Of a stretch of 64,000 nt of DNA, positions 1 through 12,162 are shown one piece after another. The position numbers and the translations under genes were made by a program. How positions within the stretch are numbered: the stretch's first letter is position 1; each line of letters starts with the position of its first letter. This stretch comes from Gorsachius magnificus. Lineage: Eukaryota; Chordata; Aves; Pelecaniformes; Ardeidae. The stretch spans positions 155,627,895 through 155,691,894 of the forward strand of contig CM067082.1 in NCBI GenBank assembly GCA_034008185.1, written 5' to 3'. The notes under the pieces are model-generated. The model ran no database searches. It saw only the letters and a list, made by a program, of their open reading frames with translations, and was not told the DNA's origin.

Positions 1-583
1 AGGCTTTAAGTGCTAGTACAAAGAAAGATTTACAGGTTGAGACCCCTGAACAAGATGCTGTCAAACTAGGAAACAATATTGCAGACTTTATTAATATTAA
101 AGAAGAAAAAGAAACAGGAAAGCAAGAAATTAACTCTGTCCCTGTGTCTAGTGCTAAAGACTGTAGTTTAAAAAGTGAAATTACTGAAAGCACACAAAGC
201 AATGTGATAGATAATAAATGGAAGCCTTTGCAAGGTGTTGGTAATTTACAGCCAGCAACAATTAGTACTGCCACGGAAGTTAAGAATGTAGTTTCAGCAC
301 CGGAGCCTAAACCAGCAGGTTTAAGAATTGAAATAAAAGCTAAAAATAAAGTAAGGCCTGGATCTCTGTTTGATGAAGTTAGAAAAACAGCACGGCTAAA
401 TCGGAGGCCAAGGAACCAAGAAAGTTCTAGTGAGGAAGAATCTCCAAGTAGAGGTGACAATAGCCCTTCCAGGAGTATCAGTAGGTCACGAAGTAAATCC
501 GAATCTAAATCCAGACACAGAACAAGGTCCCTATCTTACAGTCACTCCAGAAGTCGATCCCGAAGTTCTACATATTCATACAG
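1..583 (+). CDS. NKTR: NKTR large exon (3' part)
   Basis: Open in frame 3 from the window edge to the donor CAG|GTAAGA at 583/584. It encodes about 193 residues: a Lys/Glu/Ser-rich stretch, the conserved PGSLFDEVRKTARLNRRPRN block, an acidic ESSSEEE patch, then the start of the RS repeats. It ends in phase 2 (AG of an Arg codon). Confidence 0.92.
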
Positions 584-3500
584 GTAAGAAGTTTGTGCTC
601 TTCCCACAGCCTACCGTGTTAACTTGAAAGTTCTGCTATTTTCAAGGCGTGTTTCTTTTAAACAATGTATCATTTAGCAAGTATGGAATAAATATTTAGG
701 TATAGAATAAACGTTTAGCTTACAAGATTAAGCTTTATAATGCTTTTGCTTCCTGTTTTCTGCTGCCCTTTTCTTCAGTTACGTTCTATTTTGTGCTTTT
801 CAAAGTTGTTCATTGATTGTAGGTCAAGAAGCTATACAAGAAGCCGAAGCAGAGGATGGTATAGTAGAGATCGGTCAAGAAGTCGAAGTAGTTCTTACCA
901 CAGTTACAAGAGCCGTAGGTAAGTTTCTCTGATTGGAGCTAGTGCTGGGGTGTGTTACAAAACCAGTTAATTAGGCACAGCCATCTGATGCGTCAGCCTC
1001 TGAGCGAGCTGGAAATGTGCTTAGCTATGCATACTGCAGTCTGAAGTATCTACTTGAAATATGCAAGTTAGGGAATTTTGAAATCTGACTATTCTGTTAC
1101 TGAAAAATAATTCTCTTTTATGTTTCATAGTATGGATGAGGAATTCTGAGCAAAGCGGGTTCCTCTCCTCTTGTTCCCCCTCTCCCCCGACTCTTTTCAG
1201 TGCTTCCTTCTGATTAACTTAAAATATCTCCGTGTTTTTGTTTTTGTCAGTCGAACCTATAGTAGAAGTAGATCCAGAAGTAGTTCTTATGGCCATCACA
1301 GTCGATCCAGGTATGGATTATAGTTTTATACAAACTCTGCAATAAACGTACTTACTATAACAATACCTTGGTATAAGAACACCCCCTTATCTCTGCTACT
1401 TAAAAGTATAATATCATGATAGCAACTTGAGTTAAAGCAAAATCAACATAGGACACTTTTAAAAGCTGAAAATAATCAAATCATCCTGGCATTGCAGTTA
1501 TAGGGGATGATATGAGATAAGGAATACTGAACACATTTCCCTTTATTGTTAGAATAAAATTGAGTTATAAATGGAATCACTTTGTTGCTTGCTTTCAGAA
1601 GTATTGGCAAACAAGACTTTTACTGCGTCTACAATTTGTAGAGAAAACACAAAAACTTTTTAAATGCTTAGTAAGTCTTTTCTAGATAATAAATTTGAGA
1701 TTTTCACTGTTGTTTTGAAGATATTCTTCCATTTAAACTTTTATGAAATGTATAATGATTCTGTTTGCCACATCCTTCAAAAGTAATTTCTATATAGCCA
1801 GTCAAATGTCTTTAAAGCATTTAAAAAAATTTTAAAAATTAAATTTATGATTACTTTCTTTTCCCTTTAAAGTAGGTCATACACGTACGATAGTTACTAT
1901 AGCAGAAGTCGAAGTAGAAGTAAAAGGAGTGACAGCTATCGAAGATCTAGAAGTTATGATAGGCGATCCAGGTATGGTGTTGCTAGCATGACTTTGCCTG
2001 TTTATGCAAAATAATTTGATAAATACTTATGACATTCATCAAGGCTGATGTTTGGAGGTTTTTTCCCCCAAGCATAAGAAATGCATTGTTACCAAAAGTA
2101 ATAATCAAAACCAATTAAAATCAGAGCAAGAGTGTGAGCGAGGAAGTCAGAATTCCTGACATGCTGAATTTGAGGATGGGGAAGAAACTAGGATGAGAAA
2201 GATTTGAGAAGGTTCCAGTTCATTGGATGTATGCATTCAAAATAAGCACGTTTGGGTTTTTTTAATAATTCTAAATGTTTCTTAAAAACTACAGTGAACT
2301 AGCTCTCAAGATTGAAATCAAGTGCCCTGTTAGGGATTAAAAGCTACCTGGTATGCAAAGAATTCCACTGCATGGTAAATTCTTTTTGGTTAGACTGCAA
2401 AAGTGGATTTAAAAAAAATCTGGAAAGAAAATTAAAAATTGCAGTGCTATCCCGAATTAATTTTTAACTTCCTAGAACATCTTTTGAAAGAACACTTTAC
2501 CTGCAACTCCAGTGTGCTTCTGGTGAATTTAGGATAAATTTTATTCTACTCAGTCCAGGGGAATTATATAGGTGTAAGCGAGCACATTGCACAAAGATCA
2601 GAAGTGGAACGGGATATGTATATTTAGTGAGCATCAGTGATGGTTTGTTTTGTACCTTCTAGTATGTCCCCTATTAGGCAGTAAATGAGGCAGATCTATA
2701 AGACTGCTGTAAATTTTCATCCTCTGCTGTCCTGCATACTCATTTTTTCACAACTTTGTACCAGCTCTGTAATGGACTTTGCTCTCACCCATTTCCCCGC
2801 CTAGTTCTGACAGTAAGTCAACTTTCATCTTGTGTTTGAGGGGAAATTAATGAGATTAACAAAGAGTGTGGAAATAGACTTACAAAATCATCAGTTTAGG
2901 ATGTTGGGAAGCTTCAGAGAAACAATGTTGGATTAGGATATGCTCATCTTTCATTTAGAAAGCTTTCCTTACAGGCACAAGGCTAGAAAATCTCTAATGA
3001 AAGTTTATTCTGTGTAATTTGAAGATGTCCTGTGGCTTGTCTGAAACCATCTGGACTCTGTCTTGACGTTTGGCCAGGTGCTGAGCTTGGAATTCTTCTG
3101 GATAAGCCAAAACATTTTAATCTACAACTTCCATTCTGCAGACACTCACACACTCCTCTTATTGTTATGGGGCCTAATTCTTAAGACCCTTCTTCGAATG
3201 AAAAACTGCGATATATAAAGCAAGGATTTGTGAAATTATCTTAGTTGAGCAACACTTGCAATATGAAACTATATCTGTTAGAATACACTTCTCAGTCAGC
3301 TATTAGCATTTACAAAGCCAGTTATTTTTGATGATTTCTTAGCTGTACAAGAGAAAGCAAGAGACTTTGTAGCTACAAGCACAGTTTGGCTTGAGTTACA
3401 CAGGGGTTTCATCGTGTAAAGTTAATGATTGTTTTAATTTTGAGTGTCCCTTAATGAATACTTCAGTTATATGAAATACGTTCCTGTTAAAGACTTCTTC

Positions 3501-3694
3501 CATGTTTTCTCCTTGTCTTGTGTCTGTCTGTCCTGACAATTTTTTTTAACATAGTGCAGTTTTGAATTTGGAGCTCAAAATACAATTTTGAGGCATTTTA
3601 ATCTTTTCTTTGTAGATCTTATGGCTCTGACAGTGAAAGTGATCGCAGTTACTCGAACAACCGAAGCCCCAGTGAAAGCAGCAGATACAGCTGA
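1..3694 (+). CDS. NKTR: NKTR, C-terminal part (five exons, 5' truncated by window)
   Basis: NK-tumour recognition protein: a large nuclear protein with an N-terminal cyclophilin (peptidyl-prolyl isomerase) domain, which lies outside this window, and a long arginine/serine-rich tail linked to splicing-factor-like nuclear bodies. Visible coding exons are 1-583, 823-918, 1251-1310, 1876-1971 and 3616-3694, with the codon frame starting at base 3. Joined, they encode about 303 residues, roughly the last fifth of the ~1460-residue mammalian protein. The first block contains the conserved PEPKPAGLRIEIK and RPGSLFDEVRKTARLNRR stretches. The rest is RS/SR/YS repeats ending in SPSESSRYS-stop, as I remember the human C-terminus. 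All introns are GT-AG and all junctions are phase 2. The family call is firm; the exact 1876 boundary is less certain because of a tandem acceptor. Confidence 0.93.
823..918 (+). CDS. NKTR: NKTR RS exon
   Basis: A 96-nt exon after the acceptor TTGTAG at 817-822, with donor AG|GTAAGT at 918/919. It encodes an RS-rich segment including RSRGWYSRDRSRSRSSSY, matching the human RGWYSRGR region from memory. It is phase 2 on both sides, so skipping it keeps the frame. Confidence 0.92.
1251..1310 (+). CDS. NKTR: NKTR RS mini-exon
   Basis: A 60-nt exon bounded by TTTTTGTCAG and CGATCCAG|GTATGG. It encodes about 20 residues (RTYSRSRSRSSSYGHHSRS). It is symmetric, phase 2-2. The short length, conserved RS content and clean splice sites make it convincing although it is too short to stand out as an ORF. 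Confidence 0.88.
1876..1971 (+). CDS. NKTR: NKTR RS exon with NAGNAG acceptor
   Basis: A 96-nt exon encoding RSYTYDSYYSRSRSRSKR and following RS residues, with donor CGATCCAG|GTATGG at 1971/1972. The acceptor reads AAGTAG at 1870-1875, so splicing can use AAG (exon from 1873, 99 nt, one extra Ser) or TAG (exon from 1876). I chose 1876 because it gives the HSRSRSYTYD register of the mammalian protein. Confidence 0.85.
3616..3694 (+). CDS. NKTR: NKTR terminal coding exon
   Basis: Begins after TTTCTTTGTAG at 3605-3615 and reads RSYGSDSESDRSYSNNRSP then SESSRYS and TGA at 3692-3694. This matches the conserved end of the protein. The 3' UTR follows in the same exon. Confidence 0.93.
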
Positions 3695-3887
3695 AAACGT
3701 TTCTTTGACAATGGAAACTGTATTTAATAATTTTTTTCAGTGTTATGTTCAAAAAAAAACCTGTTTTGACAGTGTCACAAGTGAAGTTGAAGGGCGTTTC
3801 CTGAGTTAGCTGAAACTTTACCGTTTAACAGTGAACTCACTTGACTGACTGTATACTTATGGAGAGGAGTACTGAGCTCAACTCAAC

Positions 3888-3923
<36 letters not shown>

Positions 3924-6140
3924 GTGAAATGCTACTTTTACAAAATGGGGGGTGGGGGGTGGAAGTTTTATTTCCTTGAGTTGGGTTTTCCAAGCCATGA
4001 ACGACACTTCGGTGAATTTGTTGCCACCACTTTTCTGGGTGCAGCAATCAGTACTGTCTTCAAGTCTGTTTATAAACATACAGGACTTTCTGCCTGTTAT
4101 TATGAAATATATGCTAGCAACTATAAAACTGTGAAGAAAACTTCTTACAAAGGCTGCCATTTCTAGTTTATTAAAATGCTTTTTTTTTTTTTTAAATGCT
4201 GGAAGATGGGTTCCATGCTGTCTTGTTGATTATTGCATTATATACCGTATATACCCAACAGCTAGGTGATGAAAACAAAGACTGCCACTCTGTCTTAATC
4301 CTTCCTGTACTGCGCTGTTACGGAAGTCGGCACAACGGGAACCGTCGAACTGACAAGCAGTGAGCAAAAGTGGGATGAATGAGTTTTGATCTTAATATCC
4401 AACTTGTCTAAACTTCTGTGTTTAAAAGTGAATTTTGTGATAAACAGCGATGTTCTTAAAGAGTCTAAAAAAAAAAGTGTTTCTGAACACTTTTGAATGC
4501 CATTTCAATTCCTATTACAGTGCTTGGCGTACTTCGACACGTTCTGAAGCGGAACGTTGTAATCTGCTGAGTAGATCATGAATTTGGTCAAAACACTTTT
4601 TAAAAAAACTTGCGTGATGATGATTTTTTGAGAAAACAAAACGTAATGGTCCCTTTATAAAACATCTGTAGATGTATCCCATTCGCCAGAGGGAATATCG
4701 GATATTGATATTGCAGATAGTGAACTATGTATTGTTAAGGTGATATGACTACGAAAGTACTGGTATGGCTGATAAAAAGCATGGATAATACTTTCAAAGT
4801 AAAGTTTAATATCAAAAATGACTCCATGTTACAGGTAAATGGTTTGCAAAAAACCCCATAGATTTAAGCTGAAGAGCATAGAGTAATTTTTGCAATATTC
4901 TGATTGAGGTGATTTAAAATAATTTGTAAATTTTTTCAGTGTTTAGAAAGTTGTGTACTAAGAAACAGTTTTTTAATGGCATAATGTAACCTGGAAAGTG
5001 GGGTCTGTAGTGAAAAAACAGACTAACATAGCTTTATTACAGCTAATGAGTACTGTTGTATTACAATAGTTTTCATTACTGACTTTCTGTAATATCTTCA
5101 GATGCTTTCATTTTCTCAAATGTTTTCAAATATTGAAAATGATTTTTTTTTTTTTTTTTAAGATCTCATCAGGACCCAGCAGCTTTGAAAATTAAAAGTG
5201 GTCATTTCTTGCTTAGACGTCAGTTTACACTGTCTCTTTGATTGAATTAAGCTATCCAAAATTAGGTTTCGGTACCCTTCTGAAACATGAAAAGAAAGTT
5301 CAAAGTGGAGTTTGAAGACTGTAACGATGCCCTCCATTTCTGTCCGTGAACAGCTGAGTAAGGCATTTGTGTGCAGGTTCCTAAAACTGAACTTGTCCCT
5401 TAGGTTTTTCAATTCCTAGAAGAATCCAAAATTCTGGACTTGCACCCTTCCTACTCTTGTAGTTCAAGGAAAAAGCGTGCACACGTTATCTTTTCCAATC
5501 GATATTTTGTAAGCTGCTTATGCTCTTTAACATTAAGTACATTTATTACCCAAGTCCATATACATTTGCAGACATGTTTCTAACAGTAGCAGCCATTTCA
5601 GGGGTCCTGGACAAATACTTCATTGCTAAGTCAAGGTAATGTTTGTTGCGGTTTCATAGTTTTAAGTACAAATGTAACTTGGTTTTTCCCTTCCTGAGAA
5701 AATAGAACTAGTGGGGTAGTGGTGTAACAAAATATACAACTATAAATATTGCCATTCAGCACTTATTAGAGGAAAAAAATGCTCCAGAATTGGACTTTGT
5801 CATATTTCAGATCTGAGTGGACTTTTTATTTTTAAGGCCAGGAAAAGGTAATAGAAATAAGGTCGATCAATTAATTGTAGTTGTCCAAAATGACTGCAAT
5901 GTCACTAATGTCTATTTCCTATCTTGAATTAAAGCTTTATAAAAAAATTCCATCTGGTAGATGGTTGGGGACGGGGACGGGGGGGGGGGGAGTATTTTTA
6001 CTTAGTGAAGTCTGTTAAATTGTGCTTTAGATAGAAAATGTACCCCTGAGCTGGTTTTCTAATGTTGGTCTATGTTTTTGCAATTTTGTTATTCAAAAGT
6101 AGTTTGCTGTTTGTAAAATAAACTTTTGTACATATCTGCA
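3695..6140 (+). other. NKTR: NKTR 3' UTR
   Basis: AT-rich sequence from the stop codon to a polyadenylation signal near 6117. Its length (~2.4 kb) fits the long mammalian NKTR 3' UTR as I recall it. It contains a T run of about 30 at ~3890-3920, further T runs near 4180 and 5140, and a G run near 5980. No long ORF is present. The end point is inferred from the signal. Confidence 0.7.
6117..6122 (+). terminator. NKTR poly(A) signal
   Basis: AATAAA in an AT-rich context, followed by TG/T-rich sequence (TTTTGTACATATCTG) within 15-40 bases. It is the best signal downstream of the stop codon, but alternative earlier sites cannot be excluded. Confidence 0.6.
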
Positions 6141-8399
6141 AATGCTGTTTTCTCTACATCTGGAAAAATTCTGTTTGCTGCTGGAGGGAAACAAGCAGGA
6201 AAATTAAAAATATACTTAAATTTCTGTATCCGCTTTTGTCCCTCGCAGGACTACAGACAAGTTGCCTTTCCTTTTCCTGACCTACTTAGGGAATGATTCC
6301 TCAGCAAGGCTCTGTACCGGGTTTACATAATAGTTGTTGGAGGAACAAATATTTTGAAATTTCCAAGTGATTTGAGGTCTCACCATTTCCTTAAGATATA
6401 GAAAAGGTTCTTATCCTTTGTGCGAGGATGCACTTACCAGATCTACACGGAAATCTCTCAACGGGCTGAGTTCAACTACTTTTGCTAAATATTCTTTCCC
6501 AAATACACATTCCCACATCGTTTCCGTAAGCATATTGGAAATGTGGTGCTAGTTCAAGTCAGCAGATGTAATGGCTCAGCAGACTAATCCATTAGTCTTT
6601 TAGGCTTTCTGTTCCAGAAAAACTGGATTTCATTAGAAAATGCGGGCTCTGTCCTAATTTAAAGGCTAATTGTCGTGGTCTGAGGTAAAAAAGGACAAGT
6701 GGAAGTGTTCCCTTGTTGTTCGATTTAGTCTGTAGCGTGATCCGGTTAACCTGGTGTTTCCCAGATTTCAGAGCACTGCCTTTGAGGAGGAGGCACAAGA
6801 AATCCTGGGCAGGAAAAGTAGAAACTCCAGGGATTGATGTAATAGTGATGAAAGAGGTAAAAAAATAGTTAATGTAAGGTAGGGGAAGGGTGAATGGACA
6901 ACCTGCGTCTTGCACGGCAGTGTGAAACCAGTCTCGGTCTTCCTTGTTAAAGAGAGCTAGTCAAGGACCTTGCTTTCTAATGCATAACGTTGCTTTTTTG
7001 TGCTTAAAAAGCCATATTTTCTGCAGAAGTTGAACATGGGGATCACGGGGCTGCTCTCAGGTGCTGTGGACCTGCTGCTGTTGAGGTCAAGCCACCGTCA
7101 CCTTGAGGAGGCTGGAGCACGCAGTGTTAAAAAATAGAGTGGCTGACATGTATGTATTATGGTATGTATCGCTCATTAGTGATGTTCTTCTATTAAGTCT
7201 TAACTCCTGTAATCTAGTAAAATTATGACTCAAGTATAAGTGGTTTCATAAAAAAAAAGGGGGGGGGGGATCTAGATAAGGTCAGGTCTGAACGTCTTCG
7301 GTTGTTTTGGCAATCAATCATCCGTTACGTAGTACACAGAACATTGCTGCGGTGGCGCTCTGCGGTACCAGGCATTCTCTCTTCAGTTGCAGGTGGGTGA
7401 CTTAACTTACCTAGCAAAAGGCAAGCTGAAATGACCCATCTGGCTGTCAAACCACTAGTTCCTAAAAAGAAACTATTTCCAGAGCACCGGCGTAAATGCA
7501 CTTTTCCTACGATACCGACGTGCAGAGAGGTTTCCTTCCTACTCTCTCGCTTTTAAACAAGGGCTATTTGCGTCCTCGCGCTCGAGGGCAAGAAGCGTTT
7601 AAAGTGCTCTTTCAGGAGATCACCCAAGTATCTGACGCTGTATTAAATTTCTGTTGATGGCTTTGTGTGGTTCATGACGATCATGCTTACAGTTTGGAGG
7701 GGAACGCGGTATTTAGATGACCTTGAGCTGCACCCTGGAATCCATCTGGTGTAATTTCTGAACTGAACGCTGCCTGGGATTTAAATCATGAGAAGATAAA
7801 GCTTTGCATGCTCCACCCCTACTTCATATCCATATAAATGATTTTTTTTTTTTTAATATGGTTGGGAAACTAATGATTTTCCACCTGGTTTTAAAACGCT
7901 GTAGTTGCTTAACTGTGGTAAGTTAAAACTGTTTAAAAATGATACAAACAATTAAAGGGACCCAGTCTTGAATTTGATAACGTCCGTGTAATCCCTCTGA
8001 AGTAGATAGGATTGCACGCGTGAAATCAGAAGATCTGTGGCAGTTCTGGTTTCTTTTGTAATGAGGGTAATATTTCAGACTCACAGCGGATGCACAAAAG
8101 AGGGAGTGGGCATCAATTTGGTATCTATTAATTGATATTTCCGCTGTGATGTGTGTCTGTCCTTGAAAGAGTGTGGTGCAGCCCAAGAAAACCAACGCCC
8201 TTACCCAAAGCATGGTCTAACGAGAGCGCCGAGCGCAACGCAGCTTGTCAACACTTGTAGCTCCCACCCTGGCATTACGTCCTAGTCCTGGCCTTAGGCT
8301 GCAAAATTCCTTAATTCAGTTCCTTAATTCAGCCAGGAAGAGGCTGCCTTGCCTCTTGGGCTTTCTTTTTCTTCCAGCTCACCGTGCACCCGGAACGAT
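6141..8399. other. Intergenic, no gene recognised
   Basis: AT-rich to neutral unique-looking DNA after the NKTR 3' end. It holds short homopolymers (A/G run near 7250-7270, T run near 7842). The open frames are short and have no splice context or familiar motifs. I see nothing I can name. Confidence 0.6.
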
Positions 8400-9232
8400 G
8401 CATCTTGCACTCCAGAAGGGAGAGCCACCCTGCAGGAAGACCTGGATAGGCTGGAGGAGTGGGCTGACAAGAACCTTATGAAGTTCAACACAGACAAATG
8501 TAAGGTCTTGCACCTGGGAAAACGCAGTCCAGGAGTGCAGCACGGGCTGGGATGTACCTGGCTGGGGAGCAGCTCTGTGGGAAGGGACCTGGGGGTCCTG
8601 GTGGCCAACAAGCTCCATAGGAGGGATCAGTGCGCTGCTGTGGCCAAGACGACCAACGGGATGCTGGGGGCATCAACAAGGGCATCACCAGCAGAGATAA
8701 AGAAGTCATTATCACACTCCGCTCAGTGCTTGTCAGGCCACACCTGGAATACTGTGTACAGTTCTGATCCCCCCTATACAAAACGATGTGGACAGGCTGG
8801 AGGGGGTCCAGAGAAGGGCCACCAAGATGATCCAAGGACTGAGAAGCCTGCCATATGACGAAAGGCTGAGAGAGATGGGTTTGTTCAGCCCTGAGAAAAG
8901 GCTTAGGGGAGACATCACCACATACCAGCATTTAAAGGGTGGCTACAAAGAAGATGGAGACCCCTTTTTACAAGGGGTCACATGGAAAAGAGATGGGGTA
9001 ATGGGTACAAGTTAATCCTGAGAAGATTCCGATTGAACGTGAGGGGAAAATTTTTCACCATGAGAACAGTAAACCACTGGAATAATTTCTGCAGGTTGAC
9101 TCCACCACGTTGGGCACTTTGAAGACTCAGCTGGACAGGGTGCTGGGCCATCTTGTCTAGACTGTGCTCTTGCCTAGAAAGGTTGGACCAGATGATCCTT
9201 GAGGTCCCTTCCAACCTGGGATTCTGTGATTC
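8400..9232 (+). mobile_element. CR1 LINE, 5'-truncated, includes reverse-transcriptase C-terminal remnant
   Basis: Translation shows the CR1 ORF2 tail (DLDRLEEWADKNLMKFNTDK, then KVLHLGKRSP and further GVLVANKL-type blocks). A non-coding 3' part follows with 'gatgatccttgaggtccctt' and ends GGGATTCTGTGATTC. The reading frame is broken by frameshifts, so the copy is dead. It is one of the longer CR1 copies in the window and sits between NKTR and ZBTB47. Confidence 0.9.
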
Positions 9233-10185
9233 ATCCCGCAAGATAGGATGAGGAAGAGTTCATCCCCACTCCTAGTGCCTTACCTGCCCATCCCGTTGCT
9301 CAGGCAGCATCTGTGTAACTTCTCCCCAACATGTTTTGGAAAATGAGCCGTGAAAAGCATGAGGAGGATTGGGAAGGTCCTCAGGACAGGGAGGGGGTAA
9401 GGGGCTGATCACTGTGCTTCCAGGAGAAACGCCCAACTCTTCGGCAGCGTGCCAGCGAGATGAATCAATTGACAGAGGCTTTTGGGTCTTCAAGTGCTGG
9501 TTGAAGAAGTATGTTTAAAGGAAAATGAAAAAGCAAACCCATTCTGTCGCGAAGGCTGGTTATTTGGCATAAAGAAAGCTTTTTTTTTTTTTAAATCAGT
9601 GTAGCTTTGTCAATTGATATATTTATACTCGGTGGCACAGAACTTGAAGGAAAGGGAGGTGAGAGCTTCCCTGCAAACGCCCACCCTCAACATCCCCTCA
9701 GCGTGGCCAAACCCGATGCTGCTCCTTTCAGATTAAAGCAACTGCCTGCCTGATGTGCCTTGCTATCAGAAAAGAGGCTCAGGTGGAGGGGTAGCCCCAA
9801 ATACGGAGAAGGGCTCTTGTTGCGGGTGCTCCCCAGGCTGGGGCAGAGCCAGCTGCAAAGCTTTTCTAGGATAAAAGAAGTGAGGTCCTAGAATAAAAGG
9901 GGCGTAGCGGTGGTTATAACAGAGTTGCAGGTGCAGGAAGGAAAGGAAAAGCAAGAGGACAAATATATCATCCTTCCTTGGTAAACGTAGCAGGCTTTTG
10001 CAACAGCTGCGTGCAAACCACTGTGTTTAATGATGGCTGTAGGAAGCAGTTGTGTTTTGGTGGTGGTGTTTTTTAATCCCTTTATGCTTCTGAGGTCTGC
10101 AGCATGGTGGCTTCTACCTCTTAAAGAAATAACACTGGGGGTGGGGAATTTGTGGTTTGTTTTTTTTTTTCTACCATGATGTCCA
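9233..10185. other. Intergenic, no gene recognised
   Basis: Mixed-composition DNA with a T run near 9580-9592 and another near 10160-10170. No coding or repeat identity is visible. Confidence 0.55.
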
Positions 10186-10546
10186 GTTTGATAAGGAGGC
10201 TGAGGGGAGACCTTATCACCCTCTACACGACCTGAAAGGAGGCTGTAGCGAGGTGGGGGGTCGGCCTCTTCTCCCTAGTGATGGACGATAGGATGAGGGG
10301 AAATGGTCTGAAGTTGCGCCAGGGCAGGGTTAGGTTGGACATTAGGAAAAATTTCTTCACCTACAGGGTTGTCAGGCTCTGGAATGGGCTGCCTGGGGAA
10401 GTGGTCAAGTCCCCATCCCTGGAGGGATTTAAAAGCTGGACAGATGAGGTGCTTAGGGCCAGGGTTTAGTGGTGGGATCGCAGGGTTGGGGGAACGGTTG
10501 GGCTTGATGATCTTAAAGGGCTTTTCCAACCTAGATGATTCTATGA
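10186..10546 (+). mobile_element. CR1 3' fragment
   Basis: Shows the typical 'aggctgaggggagaccttat', 'ggttgtcaggctctggaatg' and 'gcttgatgatcttaaagggc' blocks and ends near GATGATTCTATGATTATA. It is 5' truncated and carries only the last few dozen ORF2 codons plus the 3' UTR. Confidence 0.9.
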
Positions 10547-10926
10547 TTATATAATTTCATTGAGTGTCCTTAGCATCTCTTTTTGAGAGGAATAACGAGC
10601 AACAGTCCCCCGGTCACTTCATTTCACTTCTTTTCCATGTCTTCCGTGTAGGGACCAATGAGTCCTTATTGTGTCCCATGACCAGTGGCTGCCCAGGGTT
10701 CCTCCGCCTTGGCTGCTAATGTCACCTCTAGTCACAGGCAGAAAGGGAAGAGCAGCAGCTCCTCTGCAAAGAGCATTGCTATTTGGTACCAAGGCTTAGA
10801 CATAATTTTGAGGAACATGCTGGGTATCTCATATTCCACTGACTTTGCTAGGACCTGCCACTCCGCCTGGATAGCAACAGCCTTCAGCCCATGCTCTCTT
10901 GACCTTGGACCTTGGCTCTCCCTTCT

Positions 10927-11235
10927 TCAAAGGCTGAATCTCTTCCTTGTGACAAACAGTCCTTCATTTAAAGAAGTCAAAAAAACAAGGGGGAGGGAAG
11001 GTGGTCTGGAGAGCAGAGCGTTACCGAAGACATTGAGATGGATGTTGGTTTCTCCGTACCACCAAAGCCTTCTGGTGTCATCTGGGGCAATCCCGCGCTC
11101 TCGAGAGCTCGCAAGCACGCTGCGAAGATGCGATTCCCTGCTGAGCTCGGCAGGGTTGGTTATTAGAGAAATGAGAGCTCTCTTCAGGGCAATTTGGTCA
11201 ACAGCAGCGAATCTGGGGATGTGAGCTAATAACAT
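10927..11235 (-). other. Unassigned 102-codon ORF, possible remnant of a coding element
   Basis: I do not recognise this ORF. The N-terminal ~75 residues look like ordinary protein: balanced composition, no low complexity, and segments such as IPRFAAVDQIALKRALISLI and DDTRRLWWYGETNIHLNVFG. The C-terminal part looks like non-coding read-through. It could be a fragment of an old retroelement or processed pseudogene, or a chance ORF. No intron-like boundaries or promoter are clear. Confidence 0.25.
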
Positions 11236-11935
11236 AAAACAGAGGCTGCCTGGCTGTGCCTTTGCTACATGGTGTGATTTTTAGATGAGTGTAGCAGTAT
11301 GCAGTGCGTTGTACACCTTTCTTCGTTTTCCATTAAACTAGGGGGGAAACAAATCCAAAAAATTACAAATTTTTTATGGGAACAGCTCTATCTGCAAAAA
11401 AAAAACCCATCTGGATGGTGAAGTGCAGCTTTAGTGATGGAGTTCCTACAGCCATCCTGCAGGAAACTGCACAGATTCCACCATTGTCTTTTGTTTCTAT
11501 CCATAGCTTTGAACCCCCACCTTTCAGAAAAGGTTTGTGCCAGAGAGCAGAGCAAAAAGGGGCCCTTTCGGCACTGTTTCCTCCTCCCCAGAGGCAAGAT
11601 CTGTATATAATGCAGTAGTTCTTATCTGTACCTGTCTGTAAAAAATTGCCAGCACCAAGATTCAGCAGTTGAAGCACCGAAAGCAAAATTGCCTGAACTG
11701 TCCACAGTATAAAAAAAAAATAAAAAATAAAAATTAATTTTCTGATGGCTAAACTAAAGCTCCTTTGCTGCCACTTAAGCCCATTGTTACTTCTCGTAGT
11801 TAGAGAGGAGGAGAATGACCTTTTTCCTTCTACTTCAGTGTGTAAGTAGAAGGGAAAAGGCCACATTAAATATTTGTAGAAGCGTTGTATTCACTCTTGC
11901 CCAAATCTGGTCTTTTCTGGACTAAATAGCTTGAG

Positions 11936-12052
11936 GTCCTTTGGTTTTTTGGGGGTGGTTTTGGGGGTGTTGAGGTTTTTGGGTTGGGTTTTTTTGGTTT
12001 GGTTTTTGTTGGTTTGTGTTGGGTTTTTTGTTGGGTTTGGTTTTTTTTTGCA
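11936..12052. repeat. T/G-rich low-complexity tract
   Basis: About 110 bases made almost only of T and G on the plus strand, as runs like GGGTTTTTTGG and TTGGGTTTGG. It is irregular, not a perfect tandem, and lies just left of a minus-strand CR1. Confidence 0.75.
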
Positions 12053-12162
12053 ACTTCCTACATCTGACCATCTCCTAGACTCTACCATCAGCCCATAACC
12101 TCCCCAAAGCACCATACCCAAGTGGACAACATACTTCAGCCCAGGCTTTGGGGTGCCATGCA

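Larger units (their letters stand above)
10547..12162. other. Intergenic, one protein-like ORF and low-complexity T/G
   Basis: Contains a minus-strand ORF at 10927-11235 of unknown origin (listed separately) and a T/G-rich tract at about 11940-12050. There is also an A-rich tract near 11710-11735. Nothing else is recognisable. Confidence 0.5.

Noticed and set aside
3924..4166. 80-codon ORF in the NKTR 3' UTR
   Set aside because: No conservation signal visible; arises from the 3' UTR next to a T run.
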